Made by a program: the position numbers and the translations under genes. The notes below the pieces were generated by a model. It ran no database searches and had not been told where the DNA came from. It saw only the letters and a list, made by a program, of their open reading frames with translations. 60,823 nt of DNA from the NCBI GenBank assembly GCA_945864585.1, contig CAMBCF010000010.1, positions 1 through 60,823 on the forward strand, written 5' to 3'. Origin of the DNA: Bordetella parapertussis. GTDB taxonomy: Bacteria > Pseudomonadota > Gammaproteobacteria > Burkholderiales > SG8-41. Shown here piece by piece: positions 25,328 to 33,656 of this stretch; the first letter of the stretch is position 1; every line of letters starts with the position of its first letter.

Positions 25328-26344
25328 ATGCCTGTTGATGAATTCGAGTTCTTCCTCGAAAAGGAATGGTCCGATGGCCTGCCGGTAGTCACGCCCACGG
25401 ACGCACGCGTCGCGCGCATGCTCGCGGGCACCACGCGCGATGCCGATGAATTGCTCGGCAACATTCCGCCCGCAATGGAACCCGCCACCGTGCGCACCGT
25501 CGCAATACACGCGGTGATGGCGGGCTGTAAACCCGAGTATCTGCCGGTGGTGCTCGGCGGCATCACGCTCATGCTGCGCGAAGCATTCAATCTCAACGGC
25601 GTGCAGGGCACCATGCATGGCGTAGCGCCCTTGATGATCGTCAATGGGCCTTACGCCAAACAAATCGGCATCAACGGCGGCAACGGCTGTTTCGGCCCCG
25701 GCTTTCGCGCCAACGCCACCATCGGCCGCGCGATACGCCTGATGCTGCTCAACCTTGGCAGCGGCATTGCCGGCGTGGCTTCGGCAACGGTGTTCGCCAC
25801 ACCGCTGCGCTACACCGCATGCATTACTGAAAACAGCGAACGCAGTCCATGGGAAACACTCGCGGTCGCGCGTGGCTATGGCGCAGAAGACAACGTAATC
25901 ACCTGCGCGATGGTGGAAAGCCCGCGGCTGTGTTACGACGACGCGAGTCAGGAGCCGGAGCGTTTATTAACCGGGCTCACCGATTCGATGAGTGCGATGT
26001 GCTCGTGGAATCAGCACGTGCGCTCCGACATGGTGGTGGCGATGGGCCCGGAGCATGCGACGATTTGTTCGCGCGCCGGCATGCGCCGCGCCGACGTTCA
26101 CGCTTGGCTGGTCGAACGCGCGGGCCGTAAAGTGCGTGATCTCAAGCGCGGCGGCAACTGGCGGCCGGAACGTGCGCGCGCCCTTGGCATTGATCCGGAA
26201 GATGACGAACGCTTCGTGCCGGTGATCAAGGACGCGTGCGATCTGCATCTCACCGTCGCCGGCGGCTGGGGGCCGCTCACCGCGATCTGCCACGGCTGGG
26301 GCGGCGGCAGCCGCGCGGTGCATAGCGTGTACGGCATAGCATAA
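25328..26344 (+). CDS. Conserved protein with DGLPVVTPT motif, copy 2
   Basis: The 338-residue protein is collinear with the preceding gene over its whole length, with most residues identical, for example WSDGLPVVTPTDARVARM, VMAGCKPEYLPVVLGG, FGPGFRANATIGRAIRLML and ENSERSPWETLAV. It is a tandem duplication product that has diverged but kept the full frame, which argues that both copies function, possibly as a heteromer. The spacer contains no terminator. It converges on the LysR-type gene. Confidence 0.72.
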   Translation: MPVDEFEFFLEKEWSDGLPVVTPTDARVARMLAGTTRDADELLGNIPPAMEPATVRTVAIHAVMAGCKPEYLPVVLGGITLMLREAFNLNGVQGTMHGVAPLMIVNGPYAKQIGINGGNGCFGPGFRANATIGRAIRLMLLNLGSGIAGVASATVFATPLRYTACITENSERSPWETLAVARGYGAEDNVITCAMVESPRLCYDDASQEPERLLTGLTDSMSAMCSWNQHVRSDMVVAMGPEHATICSRAGMRRADVHAWLVERAGRKVRDLKRGGNWRPERARALGIDPEDDERFVPVIKDACDLHLTVAGGWGPLTAICHGWGGGSRAVHSVYGIA

Positions 26345-26369
26345 TGGGGTCGCTTAGCGTAGAAAACTA

Positions 26370-27328
26370 TCAGCGCCCGCTTTTTGCATACACCGCTCGT
26401 TGCTTTGGGTGTGGCGGCAATTTCTCAGCGGCAATTTCTTGTGCCTGTGCTTTCAGAATTTCAATCAACCGCCGGGCGGCAGGAGAGAGATAACCGTCCT
26501 TGCGATAGATGATCGACATGCGGCGCACATGGGTTATTTCCTTCATGGGCAGCTCGACCAGGGGGAACTTGCGCGCTTCCTGGCGCAGAAATTGTTTGGA
26601 GCCGATCCCGAGGTAATCGGAGGACGCGATGGCACGAATCCTCAACGCCTGCGAATTCGTTTCCAGCGCAATGCAGGGCGCCGGTAGACCCTTGTTCGTC
26701 AACGCCCGCAACAACTGTTGCCAGTGTGAACGAAAAGCAGTATTCGCCGACGCCCAGCGCGCGCCGGCAAGATCCGCGAGCGTAATCCGCCTGCGTCCGG
26801 CAAGCGGGCAACTGGCAGACGCAAAGATCACATACTGATCGTCGTACAGATGTTCCTGGACGATATCCGTCGAAGTCGTCGCGCGCGTGCCGGCGACGAA
26901 AAAGTCGATCTCCCCTTTGAGCAGTGTATCCGTGAGAATGTCCCCATGGAGTATGGAAACTTTGAGCGTAATCCTCGAGGCTTCCTGGGACAGTGCTATG
27001 CATGCCTCCATCAGAAAACCTTCCGGCCCGCCAGTGCCAGCGCCGACATGCACAAGGCCGGCGCGGCCCTCGGTCAGGTCCGCTGCTTCGTGCCTCACGT
27101 CGTTCAGCGTCCCCTGCAGCGGTCCGATCCTGGCCAACAGCGCGGCGCCGACTGTGGTGAGGGCTATCCCGTTCGCCGCGCGCTTGACCAGTTTGGCCCC
27201 ACCGACTTTTCCAGCCGGCGCAGGCTCTTGCTGAGCGCCGTCGCACTCAGCCCCAGCGCCTCCGCGGCGTGGGCGATGTTCTGCTTTTCGGCCACTACCG
27301 CGAAATAGCGGATGTCGCGCAACTCCAT
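26370..27328 (-). pseudogene. LysR-type transcriptional regulator with a one-base deletion
   Basis: Reading from ATG at 27328, the winged-helix domain is clear (MELRDIRYFAVVAEKQNIAH, AAEALGLSATALSKSLRRLE). It then goes out of frame at the CCCC run 27197-27200 (GGGG on the coding strand) and meets a stop. Adding one G restores KSVG-AKLVKRAANGIALTT and joins the complete effector domain (RIGPLQGTLNDVRHEAADL to the stop at 26370). The restored protein would be 319 residues, normal for the family. Either the gene is inactive or the base was lost in sequencing a homopolymer. It is divergent from a Bug gene that is itself interrupted. Confidence 0.85.
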
Positions 27329-27342
27329 GTCAGTAACCAGAA

Positions 27343-27358
27343 TTCAGCTCATGCTGAA
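27343..27358. promoter_or_regulatory. Dyad TTCAGC-TCAT-GCTGAA, candidate LysR-type operator
   Basis: A perfect 6-bp inverted repeat with a 4-base centre lies in the 106-base space between the divergent LysR-type gene and the Bug gene, close to the regulator start. LysR proteins bind interrupted dyads at such positions. Binding is inferred from location only. Confidence 0.35.
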
Positions 27359-27434
27359 GGTTGGATCATTGCGGATGTGATTGGGCAGTGTCAAGCTGTT
27401 TGCAGTTTCAATCAGCCCAACACGAGGAGGCGTC

Positions 27435-28415
27435 ATGCATGCCCTTTTCAGAAACGTGTTAGCAGCGGCGGTCGCGGTTGGAATGGTCACAGCAGCGCCG
27501 GGCCTTGCGCAAATGGAACAGAATTACCCGAGCAAGCCGATCCGCCTGGTAGTGTCATTTTCAGCCGGCACCGAGGTCGACATCAATGCCCGCTTGGTGG
27601 CCATGAAACTGAGCGAGAGCTGGGGACAGCCGGTCGTCATTGAAAACCGCACGGGAGGCGGCGGCAGGCTCGGCGCGGCGACTGTCGCCAAGGCTATGCC
27701 TGACGGCTACACACTGCTGTGGACCAGCGTGGCCTTTACCATTTCCGCAGCGCTTTATTCAGACCTGCCGTACGACCCGTACAAGGATTTTGCAGGCGTT
27801 ACCCGCATCGGCATCGGTACCGGCGTATTGGTGGTGTCGCCCGCGCTGGGATTCAAGTCGGTGCATGAATTCATCGCGCACGCCCAGGCGCGGCCCGGGA
27901 AGATTTTCATGGGGTCCGCCGGCGCCGGCAGCAGCACTCACTTGTCCGGGGAACGATTCAGGTTTGGCGCCGGCATCAAGTCGGTACACGTGGGATTCAA
28001 GGGCGTGCCGGAATTCATGATAGAAATCATGGCGGGCCGTATCCATTTTGGGTTCGGGGGCTTGGCGACAGCACTACCTCCCATCAGGGACGGAAAGTTG
28101 CAGGCGCTGGCGGTCACAACGCAGGAGCGCTCACCGCTGCTGCCAGATGTGCCGGCACTGCCGGAGGTGCTGCCCGGCTGGACCAGGGAAGGAGCATCAG
28201 CTCTGCTGGCGCCCGCCGAGACACCGCGTCCCACCCTGAAGAAGATCAGCAAGGAAGTGGGGCGGATACTCGACCTCCCGGATATCAAGTAGCGGATGCT
28301 TGCGATGGGTTTTGTCGCCGATCCCTGCACGCCGGAGGAACACGAGCGCTTCCTGCGCGCCCAGATCGAGAACTTTTCGGGGATGGTCAGGCTGGCCGGT
28401 CTGCGCGCACCGTAA
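27435..28415 (+). pseudogene. Bug-family receptor interrupted by an in-frame amber codon
   Basis: ATG 27435 (GAGGAGG upstream) starts a signal peptide and a normal Bug protein (QNYPSKPIRLVVSFSAGTEV, VIENRTGGGGRLGAATVA, VHVGFKGVPEFMIEIMAG). Translation stops at TAG 28290-28292, after RILDLPDIK. The same frame then continues for 40 codons, RMLAMGFVADPCTPEEHERF to LAGLRAP and TAA at 28413-28415, which is exactly the missing C-terminal end of a Bug protein. A single CAG-to-TAG change explains it. The full frame would be 326 residues, while the truncated product has 285. Confidence 0.85.
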
Positions 28416-28456
28416 TGGGCATCCGGTAACTGTTACGGCGTAACAGTCTCTGAGTC

Positions 28457-28502
28457 CTACACTTTCCGCTTGCGCTCCTGCGCGATGCGGATCGGCGGCA
28501 CC
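28457..28502 (-). pseudogene. Remnant of the 3' end of a ThDP-enzyme gene
   Basis: These 46 bases encode, on the minus strand, VPPIRIAQERKRKV and a stop. They align without gaps to the last 46 bases of the ThDP pseudogene at 29396-29441 (VPPISGARERTRKV, stop), with 40 of 46 bases identical by my count. The two copies are in the same orientation and flank the VapBC-like pair. Confidence 0.65.
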
Positions 28503-28547
28503 TTTATGCTATCATGAATGCCTGCAACAGATAGCAAAGGTAATATC

Positions 28548-28808
28548 ATGGCCAATCTCAGCGTGCGCGGCGTGGCGGAAAAATCTCTGCAACGCATGAA
28601 GCAAACCGCCAAGCGTCAAGGTGTTAGTGTGAACAGTCTGATTACCGACATGCTCAACGCGGAGACCGGCCTTGCGCCAGTAGCGAAACCGTTCGCCATT
28701 CACCATGATCTGGATAAACTGGCCGGCACCTGGAGTGCCTCTGAGGCGCGCGCGTTTGATAAGGCCACAGCTTCGTTCGGGCAAATCGACAAAGGGCTTT
28801 GGCGTTGA
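28548..28808 (+). CDS. FitA/VapB-like ribbon-helix-helix antitoxin
   Basis: The 86-residue protein opens with MANLSVRGVAEKSLQRMKQT and continues AKRQGVSVNSLITDMLN, the Arc-type ribbon-helix-helix fold of FitA-like antitoxins. The tail (DKLAGTWSASEARAFDKATA) would bind the toxin. AAAGG lies before ATG. The stop codon TGA overlaps the TTG start of the PIN-domain toxin, so the two are translationally coupled. Confidence 0.85.
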   Translation: MANLSVRGVAEKSLQRMKQTAKRQGVSVNSLITDMLNAETGLAPVAKPFAIHHDLDKLAGTWSASEARAFDKATASFGQIDKGLWR

Positions 28809-29215
28809 GGCGCATTCTAGTCGACACCAATGCTTACGCCGCCTTCAAGCGCGGCGATGTGCGTACGCTGGACATCTTTCGCCATGCGCCGGAAATCGCG
28901 CTCAATGCCACGGTAATGGGCGAATTGCTAGCGGGTTTTGCCAGCGGCAACTACGCTGCCAGAAACAGGCGTGAACTCGCCGAATTCCTGAGCAGTCCCA
29001 GAGTGCGGCAACTGGTGGTGGACGGCGAAACCGCAGAGCACTACGCCGTGCTGTTTGCCGGGTTGCGCAAGAAAGGCCGCCCGGTTCCCACCAACGATCT
29101 GTGGATAGCCGCCTCGGCCATGCAACATGGCTATGCGGTATTCAGTTTCGATAAACACTTTATCGAAATGGACAACCTTATCGTGGGCAGTGTGCTGGAA
29201 GATTTCCTGCCATAA
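28805..29215 (+). CDS. PIN-domain toxin (VapC/FitB-like ribonuclease)
   Basis: The 136-residue PIN domain keeps the acidic active-site residues: Asp in ILVDTNAYAAF, Glu in VMGELLAGF, Asp in TNDLWIAASAM and the last Asp in FSFDKHF. VapC-type toxins cleave tRNA or rRNA. The start is TTG at 28805 within the overlap with the antitoxin stop; TTG 28799 is an alternative. The pair sits between two copies of a 46-bp ThDP-gene end. Confidence 0.88.
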   Translation: MRRILVDTNAYAAFKRGDVRTLDIFRHAPEIALNATVMGELLAGFASGNYAARNRRELAEFLSSPRVRQLVVDGETAEHYAVLFAGLRKKGRPVPTNDLWIAASAMQHGYAVFSFDKHFIEMDNLIVGSVLEDFLP

Positions 29216-29395
29216 GTTTATCCGATTGGTTGGTGGGAAAACGTCGTCTGTTCCCGATTGTTTCGCTGTATTGCCAGCGGCTGTCCGCGTGGGCACAAAA
29301 AACGTACGCGCCCTTGCTGGATAACAAGGCTTGTACTTTGTTTTCCCTCGCGTCCTTGGCGTCCTTTGCGGTGAATAGCTTTTTCTAGGTTCATC
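29216..29395. other. Gene-free spacer with degenerate repeats
   Basis: No coding region is visible. The stretch has CGTCCTTGGCGTCCTTTGCG-type sequence, which recalls a widespread intergenic repeat, and the small hairpin CTAGG-ttcat-CCTAG at 29385-29398 at the end of the ThDP pseudogene. Confidence 0.5.
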
Positions 29396-30898
29396 CTAGA
29401 CTTTCCGCGTGCGCTCCCGCGCGCCGCTGATCGGCGGCACCCACGGCTGCTCCGCCCACGCCACGCCCACCCGTGCCAACTGCGCGTCTATAAGGTAGGG
29501 CTTGCCGTCGCGCGGCGCGCGCGCGCCAGCGCCGCCTTGAGTTGCTCAGGTGACGACACCACTTCGCCGTCGACGCCGAACCCTTTGGCGATATGCGCCA
29601 TGTTCATGTCCGGCTTGCCGAGGTAGTCGTGAACGAATTGGCCGGTCTGCACCATGCGTCCTCCGGGCACTTTATCGATGACACGGCCGTGCGGGCAACT
29701 GTAGGCGTGATTGTTGTAGACCACGGTGATTACCGGCAATTCGAGCCGCGCCATGTTCCACAGCGCAGTGGGACCGAAGATGAACGAGCCGTCGCCGACC
29801 AGACAGATCACCTGCTGGTTCGGGCGCGCGAGCTTGACCCCCGCCGCAGTGCCGACGCCCGAGCCAAGATGCGCGCCGTAGTAGAAAAAAAGTTCGCGCC
29901 CGCCGAGCGGGTTGAAGCCAAAGCTGTGCGCGCTCACCGAACCCGCCTCATGCACGATGATCGCGTCCTTGTCGGCGAAGTGGGCTATCTCCCAGGTGAG
30001 GCGGTCGGCGAGCATCGGGTTGCGGTTCCAGTCGAGATTTTTCGTGACCAGTGCCCGCATTCCCTTCGCCTGGTCGGTGAAGCGACGCACCTCGTCCGCC
30101 CGCTCCTGCGCCTTTTGCCTGAGTGACGGCGTCATCAGGCCCTCCACGGCCGCAATGAGATCATCCAGCCCGTAGTCGACATCCGCGACCAGCCTCACAT
30201 CGGTGGCCATCACATTGCCCATGCTGCAGCTGTCGATTCTCAATTCGATGAATTTCACGTTGCGCCCGACCATCAGCGCCGGCGACTGGTGCTGGAGCTT
30301 GTTGCCAACGTTGATGACGACGTCAGGCTCTTTCGGATACGCAAGCGAGTTGATTCGCGCCACCGGCAGGTTACCCACCCATAACGGATGTCCGGTCGGC
30401 AAATTCGCGAATATCTGCCGCGCCTGCGCCACCGGCATGCCGAGCAACTCGGCCAGCGCGACCGCCTTGGCCACCGACTTGGTGTGGTAGAGCTCATCGC
30501 CGACGATCAGCAGCGGCAGTTTGGCCTCGACCAGCAGCTTCGCCGCCCGCTGCGGCCATCGCGGCGCCCGGCCCCTCGTGCGGCGTCAGGATGTACTTGA
30601 GCTGCGGCCGTTCGACGGGTGCTTCGTAGAACTGCGCATCCTCGCTCGACGAATTGCCGAAGACGTATTTAACGCCCGAGGCGATTAGCTGCTCGGCCAT
30701 GCACGCGCCACCGCTGCCTTCGAATACCTTGATCCCGCGCGCCGCCGCGCCGCCGGCCTCCTGCGCGTGTGCGACCGGGATCAGCGTGCTCAGGATAGAC
30801 ACGGCGGCGGTGAGCGACACGCCGGTGGAGGTCAGACTCTTCAGGAAGTCACGCCGTGAAATCGAGTGTCTGAGGTAACGCGCGACCAGTTCTCTCAT
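29396..30898 (-). pseudogene. ThDP-dependent enzyme with Tat signal, broken by a deletion and a frameshift
   Basis: ATG 30898 starts a Tat signal (SISRRDFLKSLTSTGVSL, AHAQ) and the first part of a PYR domain (KVFEGSGGACMAEQLIASG, ILTPHEGPGAAMAA). The next codons jump directly to the central domain in another frame (RAAKLLVEAKLPLLIVGDEL), so roughly 130-150 residues are missing near 30565. The PP domain is intact (CLVGDGSFIFGPTALWNM, VVYNNHA). A second frameshift lies in the GC-repeat at about 29515-29530; beyond it the true end is GKPYLIDAQLARVGVAW to VPPISGARERTRKV, stop at 29396. It is non-functional as sequenced. Confidence 0.85.
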
Positions 30899-30923
30899 TT
30901 GTGACTCCACTGCGTGCTTGCGA

Positions 30924-31241
30924 TCATTCAACAGGCTTGCCGTCTTGTGTCGAGTACACCGCGCCGAGGTAACCCGCCATGGCATTGACCTCCTCCTCCG
31001 TCCACAGCGCGCCCCGCTCCGCGATGCGGTAGATCACGCCTTCCCATACCCTGCGGTCCTGGCGATGGTCGCGCCACATGGCGTCGGAATGGCACTGAAA
31101 ACAAAGCTTCAATGTCGTTTCTCTGCCCGGCGCGTCGGGAAACCCGAGCGGCTTCGCCTGCTGCGCCGGCGCTGAGTGGGACGCAAGCATTAGTGCTGCG
31201 CCCAACAGGACGGCCATTACGTTTTTTTGCTGAACGGACAT
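30924..31241 (-). CDS. Small secreted c-type cytochrome
   Basis: The 105-residue protein has a Sec signal (VMAVLLGAALMLASHSAPAQ) and one haem motif CFQCH near residue 47; the likely axial methionine is in VNAMAGYLGAVY near the end. It should be a periplasmic electron carrier of about 8 kDa after processing. GAGAGG precedes ATG. It lies 25 bases upstream of the ThDP pseudogene, suggesting that the intact ancestor of that exported enzyme passed electrons to it. Confidence 0.88.
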   Translation of the reverse strand: MSVQQKNVMAVLLGAALMLASHSAPAQQAKPLGFPDAPGRETTLKLCFQCHSDAMWRDHRQDRRVWEGVIYRIAERGALWTEEEVNAMAGYLGAVYSTQDGKPVE

Positions 31242-31335
31242 CGCCTCTCCCCTGGTAGATCAAGCCTTGTAACAGTCACGCGTATTTGGCAGTGCGTCTA
31301 ACGTAGTGTCTGTCAAATAACTTTACAGCGCGTAG

Positions 31336-31424
31336 GGCGCAATCCCCATTGCGCCGAATGCGGTTTGCAACGTAATCATGCGGCGCAATGGGACAAGGGA
31401 ACACTTGAAGCGAAGCATTGCGCC
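31336..31424. repeat. GGCGCAAT-type palindromes with the 18-bp repeat, copy 2
   Basis: A compact hairpin GGCGCAAT-cccc-ATTGCGCC (31336-31355) is followed by a second dyad, GGCGCAATG (31382-31390) and CATTGCGCC (31416-31424). The loop of the second dyad holds the reverse complement of CAAGTGTTCCCTTGTCCC at 31390-31407. Confidence 0.7.
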
Positions 31425-31439
31425 CTTCGCTGGGCAATT

Positions 31440-32357
31440 CTAGCCGCCCGGCAGTGTCCCCTGCGGCAGACTGTAGCAATAGTCGGCCACATCGGCCGGC
31501 TTGCACTTCCACACGCGATCCATGAATTTATTTGAGAAACAGTGTCTGAGCGCGTTGCGCAGCGGGCGCAGCCGGAACGGCTGGCCGAAGACGAAGGGAT
31601 GGATCGAGATGTTGCACACCAGCGGATGCTGCGCGCTTTGCTCGATCATTTCTTCGAACTGGTCCACCAGCATGTCGCAAAACTCGCGCGCCGTGTGCTG
31701 GCGGTGAATGATCTGCGGCGAATCGTTGAGCTCCACCGGGTACGGCACCAGCAGGAGCGGCCCTGAACGCGTGCGCATCCAGATCGGCTGATCGTCGCAC
31801 GGCCAGTCCATCGAGTAGATGTATCCCGCCTCTTTCAGCAGATCGGGCGTCCATGAATTCTCGTAGGCGCCGGCCCCCATCCAGCCCTTGGGCGGTTTGC
31901 CTTCGTGGCGGACGAAGGTATCGGTCACCTCGCGGATCAGGCGCGCCTCGTCTTCTTCCCAGCGAAAGTCGTGAAGGTTCTCCGAATTGGTGCGGCCGTG
32001 CCCGACGATTTCGTCGCCGCGGCTGCGGATACGCTGCATGATCTGCGGCGCGTTTTCATAGAGCAGGCTGTTGGCATTGTGCGCGAGCGGCATCTGCAAC
32101 TCCTCGGCAAGGTCAAACAGCCGCCAGATGCCGATGCGATTGCCGTAGTCGCGCCACGAATAGTTGCGCTGCGTCTGCGGCTCGCCGTGCTTGGCGTTGT
32201 CGTGGCCGCGCCCTTTGCCGTAGGCGTAGACCTCGACGTTGGTGGTGATGCAAAAAGCCAGCCGCTTGCCGCCGGGCCAGTCGTAATCTTTGCGCTCGGT
32301 CAGCGGAACGTAGTCATAGCGCGTGTGCCGGGGAACCAGTTGCGATGGGGATGGCAT
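31440..32357 (-). CDS. Polysaccharide deacetylase-family (NodB-like) hydrolase
   Basis: The 305-residue protein has the carbohydrate esterase 4 barrel of the allantoinase-like (PuuE) type. Visible are LAFCITTNVEVYAYG near the start, MPLAHNANSLLYENAPQ, EIVGHGRTNSENLHD with the metal-site histidine, KGWMGAGAYENSWTPDLLKE and ISIHPFVFGQP near the end. The usual TFDD is changed to TTNVE, as in several amide-acting members, so an N-acyl or cyclic amide substrate is possible. It lies between a Bug receptor and the cytochrome gene on one strand, probably one operon. Confidence 0.85.
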   Translation of the reverse strand: MPSPSQLVPRHTRYDYVPLTERKDYDWPGGKRLAFCITTNVEVYAYGKGRGHDNAKHGEPQTQRNYSWRDYGNRIGIWRLFDLAEELQMPLAHNANSLLYENAPQIMQRIRSRGDEIVGHGRTNSENLHDFRWEEDEARLIREVTDTFVRHEGKPPKGWMGAGAYENSWTPDLLKEAGYIYSMDWPCDDQPIWMRTRSGPLLLVPYPVELNDSPQIIHRQHTAREFCDMLVDQFEEMIEQSAQHPLVCNISIHPFVFGQPFRLRPLRNALRHCFSNKFMDRVWKCKPADVADYCYSLPQGTLPGG

Positions 32358-32378
32358 GAGCGGCCTTTCAACCTAGGT

Positions 32379-33353
32379 TCAATCAATGCGTGCAGCGGAA
32401 AGCTGCACCAGCTTGCCCAGCTTGACCATTTCCGACTGGATATGCGCGGCAAACTCTTCCGGCGTGTTGGTGACCGGCAGCGCGCCGACCTTGCTGTAGA
32501 TATTCTGCACTTCGGGCGAGCGCACGGCCTTGCCGAACTCCGCGTTGAGCTTGTCGACGACGGCACGCGGCACACCGCGCGGCGCGAGAATGCCGCTGTA
32601 GAGCACGAGTTCGAAATCTTTCAGCCCCGACTCTTTCATCGTCGGCACGTGCGGCGCGGCGCCAGTGCGCTGCGGCGTGGTGACGCCCAGCGCACGCAGC
32701 TTGCCCGCCGCCACCATCGGCATCGCCGGCGGCATAGTAGAAAACAGCATTCCAATCTCGCCGCCCAGCAGTCCGGTGATCGCCTGCGGGCTGCCCTTGT
32801 ACGGCACGTGTACCATGCGGATATCCGCCATCGTTTTCAGCATCTCGCCGGCGAGATGCACGATCGTGCCGTTACCCGATGAGCCGAAGGAAATGTCGTT
32901 GGGACGCTTTCTGGCCAGCGCCGTGAGTTCCTTCACCGATGTCGCCGGTAGCGAAGGATGCACCACCAGTATCAGCGGCGTGGCGGCAATCAGCGTGACC
33001 GGGGTGAAATCGCGCACCGAGTCATACGGCAGCCGCCGATAGAGGCTGGCGTTGATCGCATGCGTGGTGATGTCCTGCAGGAACAAGGTGTAGCCGTCCG
33101 CAGGCGACTTGGCGATCTGCTCCGAGGCGATGGTCGTGCCTGCGCCGGGACGCGGATCAACCACCACCTGCTGGCCGAGGTTCGCCGTGAGCCGGGCGCC
33201 AATCGAGCGCGCCAGCACGTCAGATATGCCGCCCGCCGTAAACCCATGCGCCAGACGCACGGTCTTGGCGGGATAGTCTGATTGAGCCACAGCGTACGGC
33301 GTGAGCAGCGCGAGGCCGCCAATGACGGTCGTCGCGACACAGGCTATGCGCAA
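32379..33353 (-). CDS. Bug-family periplasmic solute receptor
   Basis: The 324-residue receptor has signal peptide VIGGLALLTPYAVAQ, then DYPAKTVRLAHGFTAGGISD, DPRPGAGTTIASEQIA, RLPYDSVRDFTPVTL and VHVPYKGSPQAITGLLGG. The first loop (HGFTAGG) departs from the usual PFPPGG. The start codon appears to be TTG at 33353; no better start is seen. It is the first gene of the operon with the deacetylase-like enzyme and cytochrome and probably binds that pathway's substrate. Confidence 0.92.
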   Translation of the reverse strand: MRIACVATTVIGGLALLTPYAVAQSDYPAKTVRLAHGFTAGGISDVLARSIGARLTANLGQQVVVDPRPGAGTTIASEQIAKSPADGYTLFLQDITTHAINASLYRRLPYDSVRDFTPVTLIAATPLILVVHPSLPATSVKELTALARKRPNDISFGSSGNGTIVHLAGEMLKTMADIRMVHVPYKGSPQAITGLLGGEIGMLFSTMPPAMPMVAAGKLRALGVTTPQRTGAAPHVPTMKESGLKDFELVLYSGILAPRGVPRAVVDKLNAEFGKAVRSPEVQNIYSKVGALPVTNTPEEFAAHIQSEMVKLGKLVQLSAARID

Positions 33354-33503
33354 CCCGTGCGCGACCTGCGGAGGAAATAAATGGGAAATTGAAACGCCCC
33401 TTTTTGTTGCACGGAACTATATCGCCGCACCGGCATGCGGTCAAACACGCGCGCGCCTTCCGCCGACGTTGTTATGCAGGATGTTGCTCGTGGGCACGCT
33501 ACG

Positions 33504-33552
33504 CCCTTCGACAAGCTCAGAGCCTGCCCCGGACTCGATCCGGGGACAGGCT
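33504..33552. repeat. CTTCGACAAGCTCAG repeat with palindrome
   Basis: CCTTCGACAAGCTCAG is followed by the dyad AGCCTGCCCCGGA ... TCCGGGGACAGGCT (33521-33552). The same core occurs inverted and inside a coding region at 53937-53968. The remaining gap 33354-33656 shows no gene. Confidence 0.7.
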
Positions 33553-33656
33553 TTGTCCGCGCTACGCCTTGCTGCCTACCCCGGAATGCCCGCCTTTCTG
33601 GCAGCGGGCAGAACGACTGGCTCGTAAAGCCTGCGGTAAGCTTGTGGAGACAAAGG

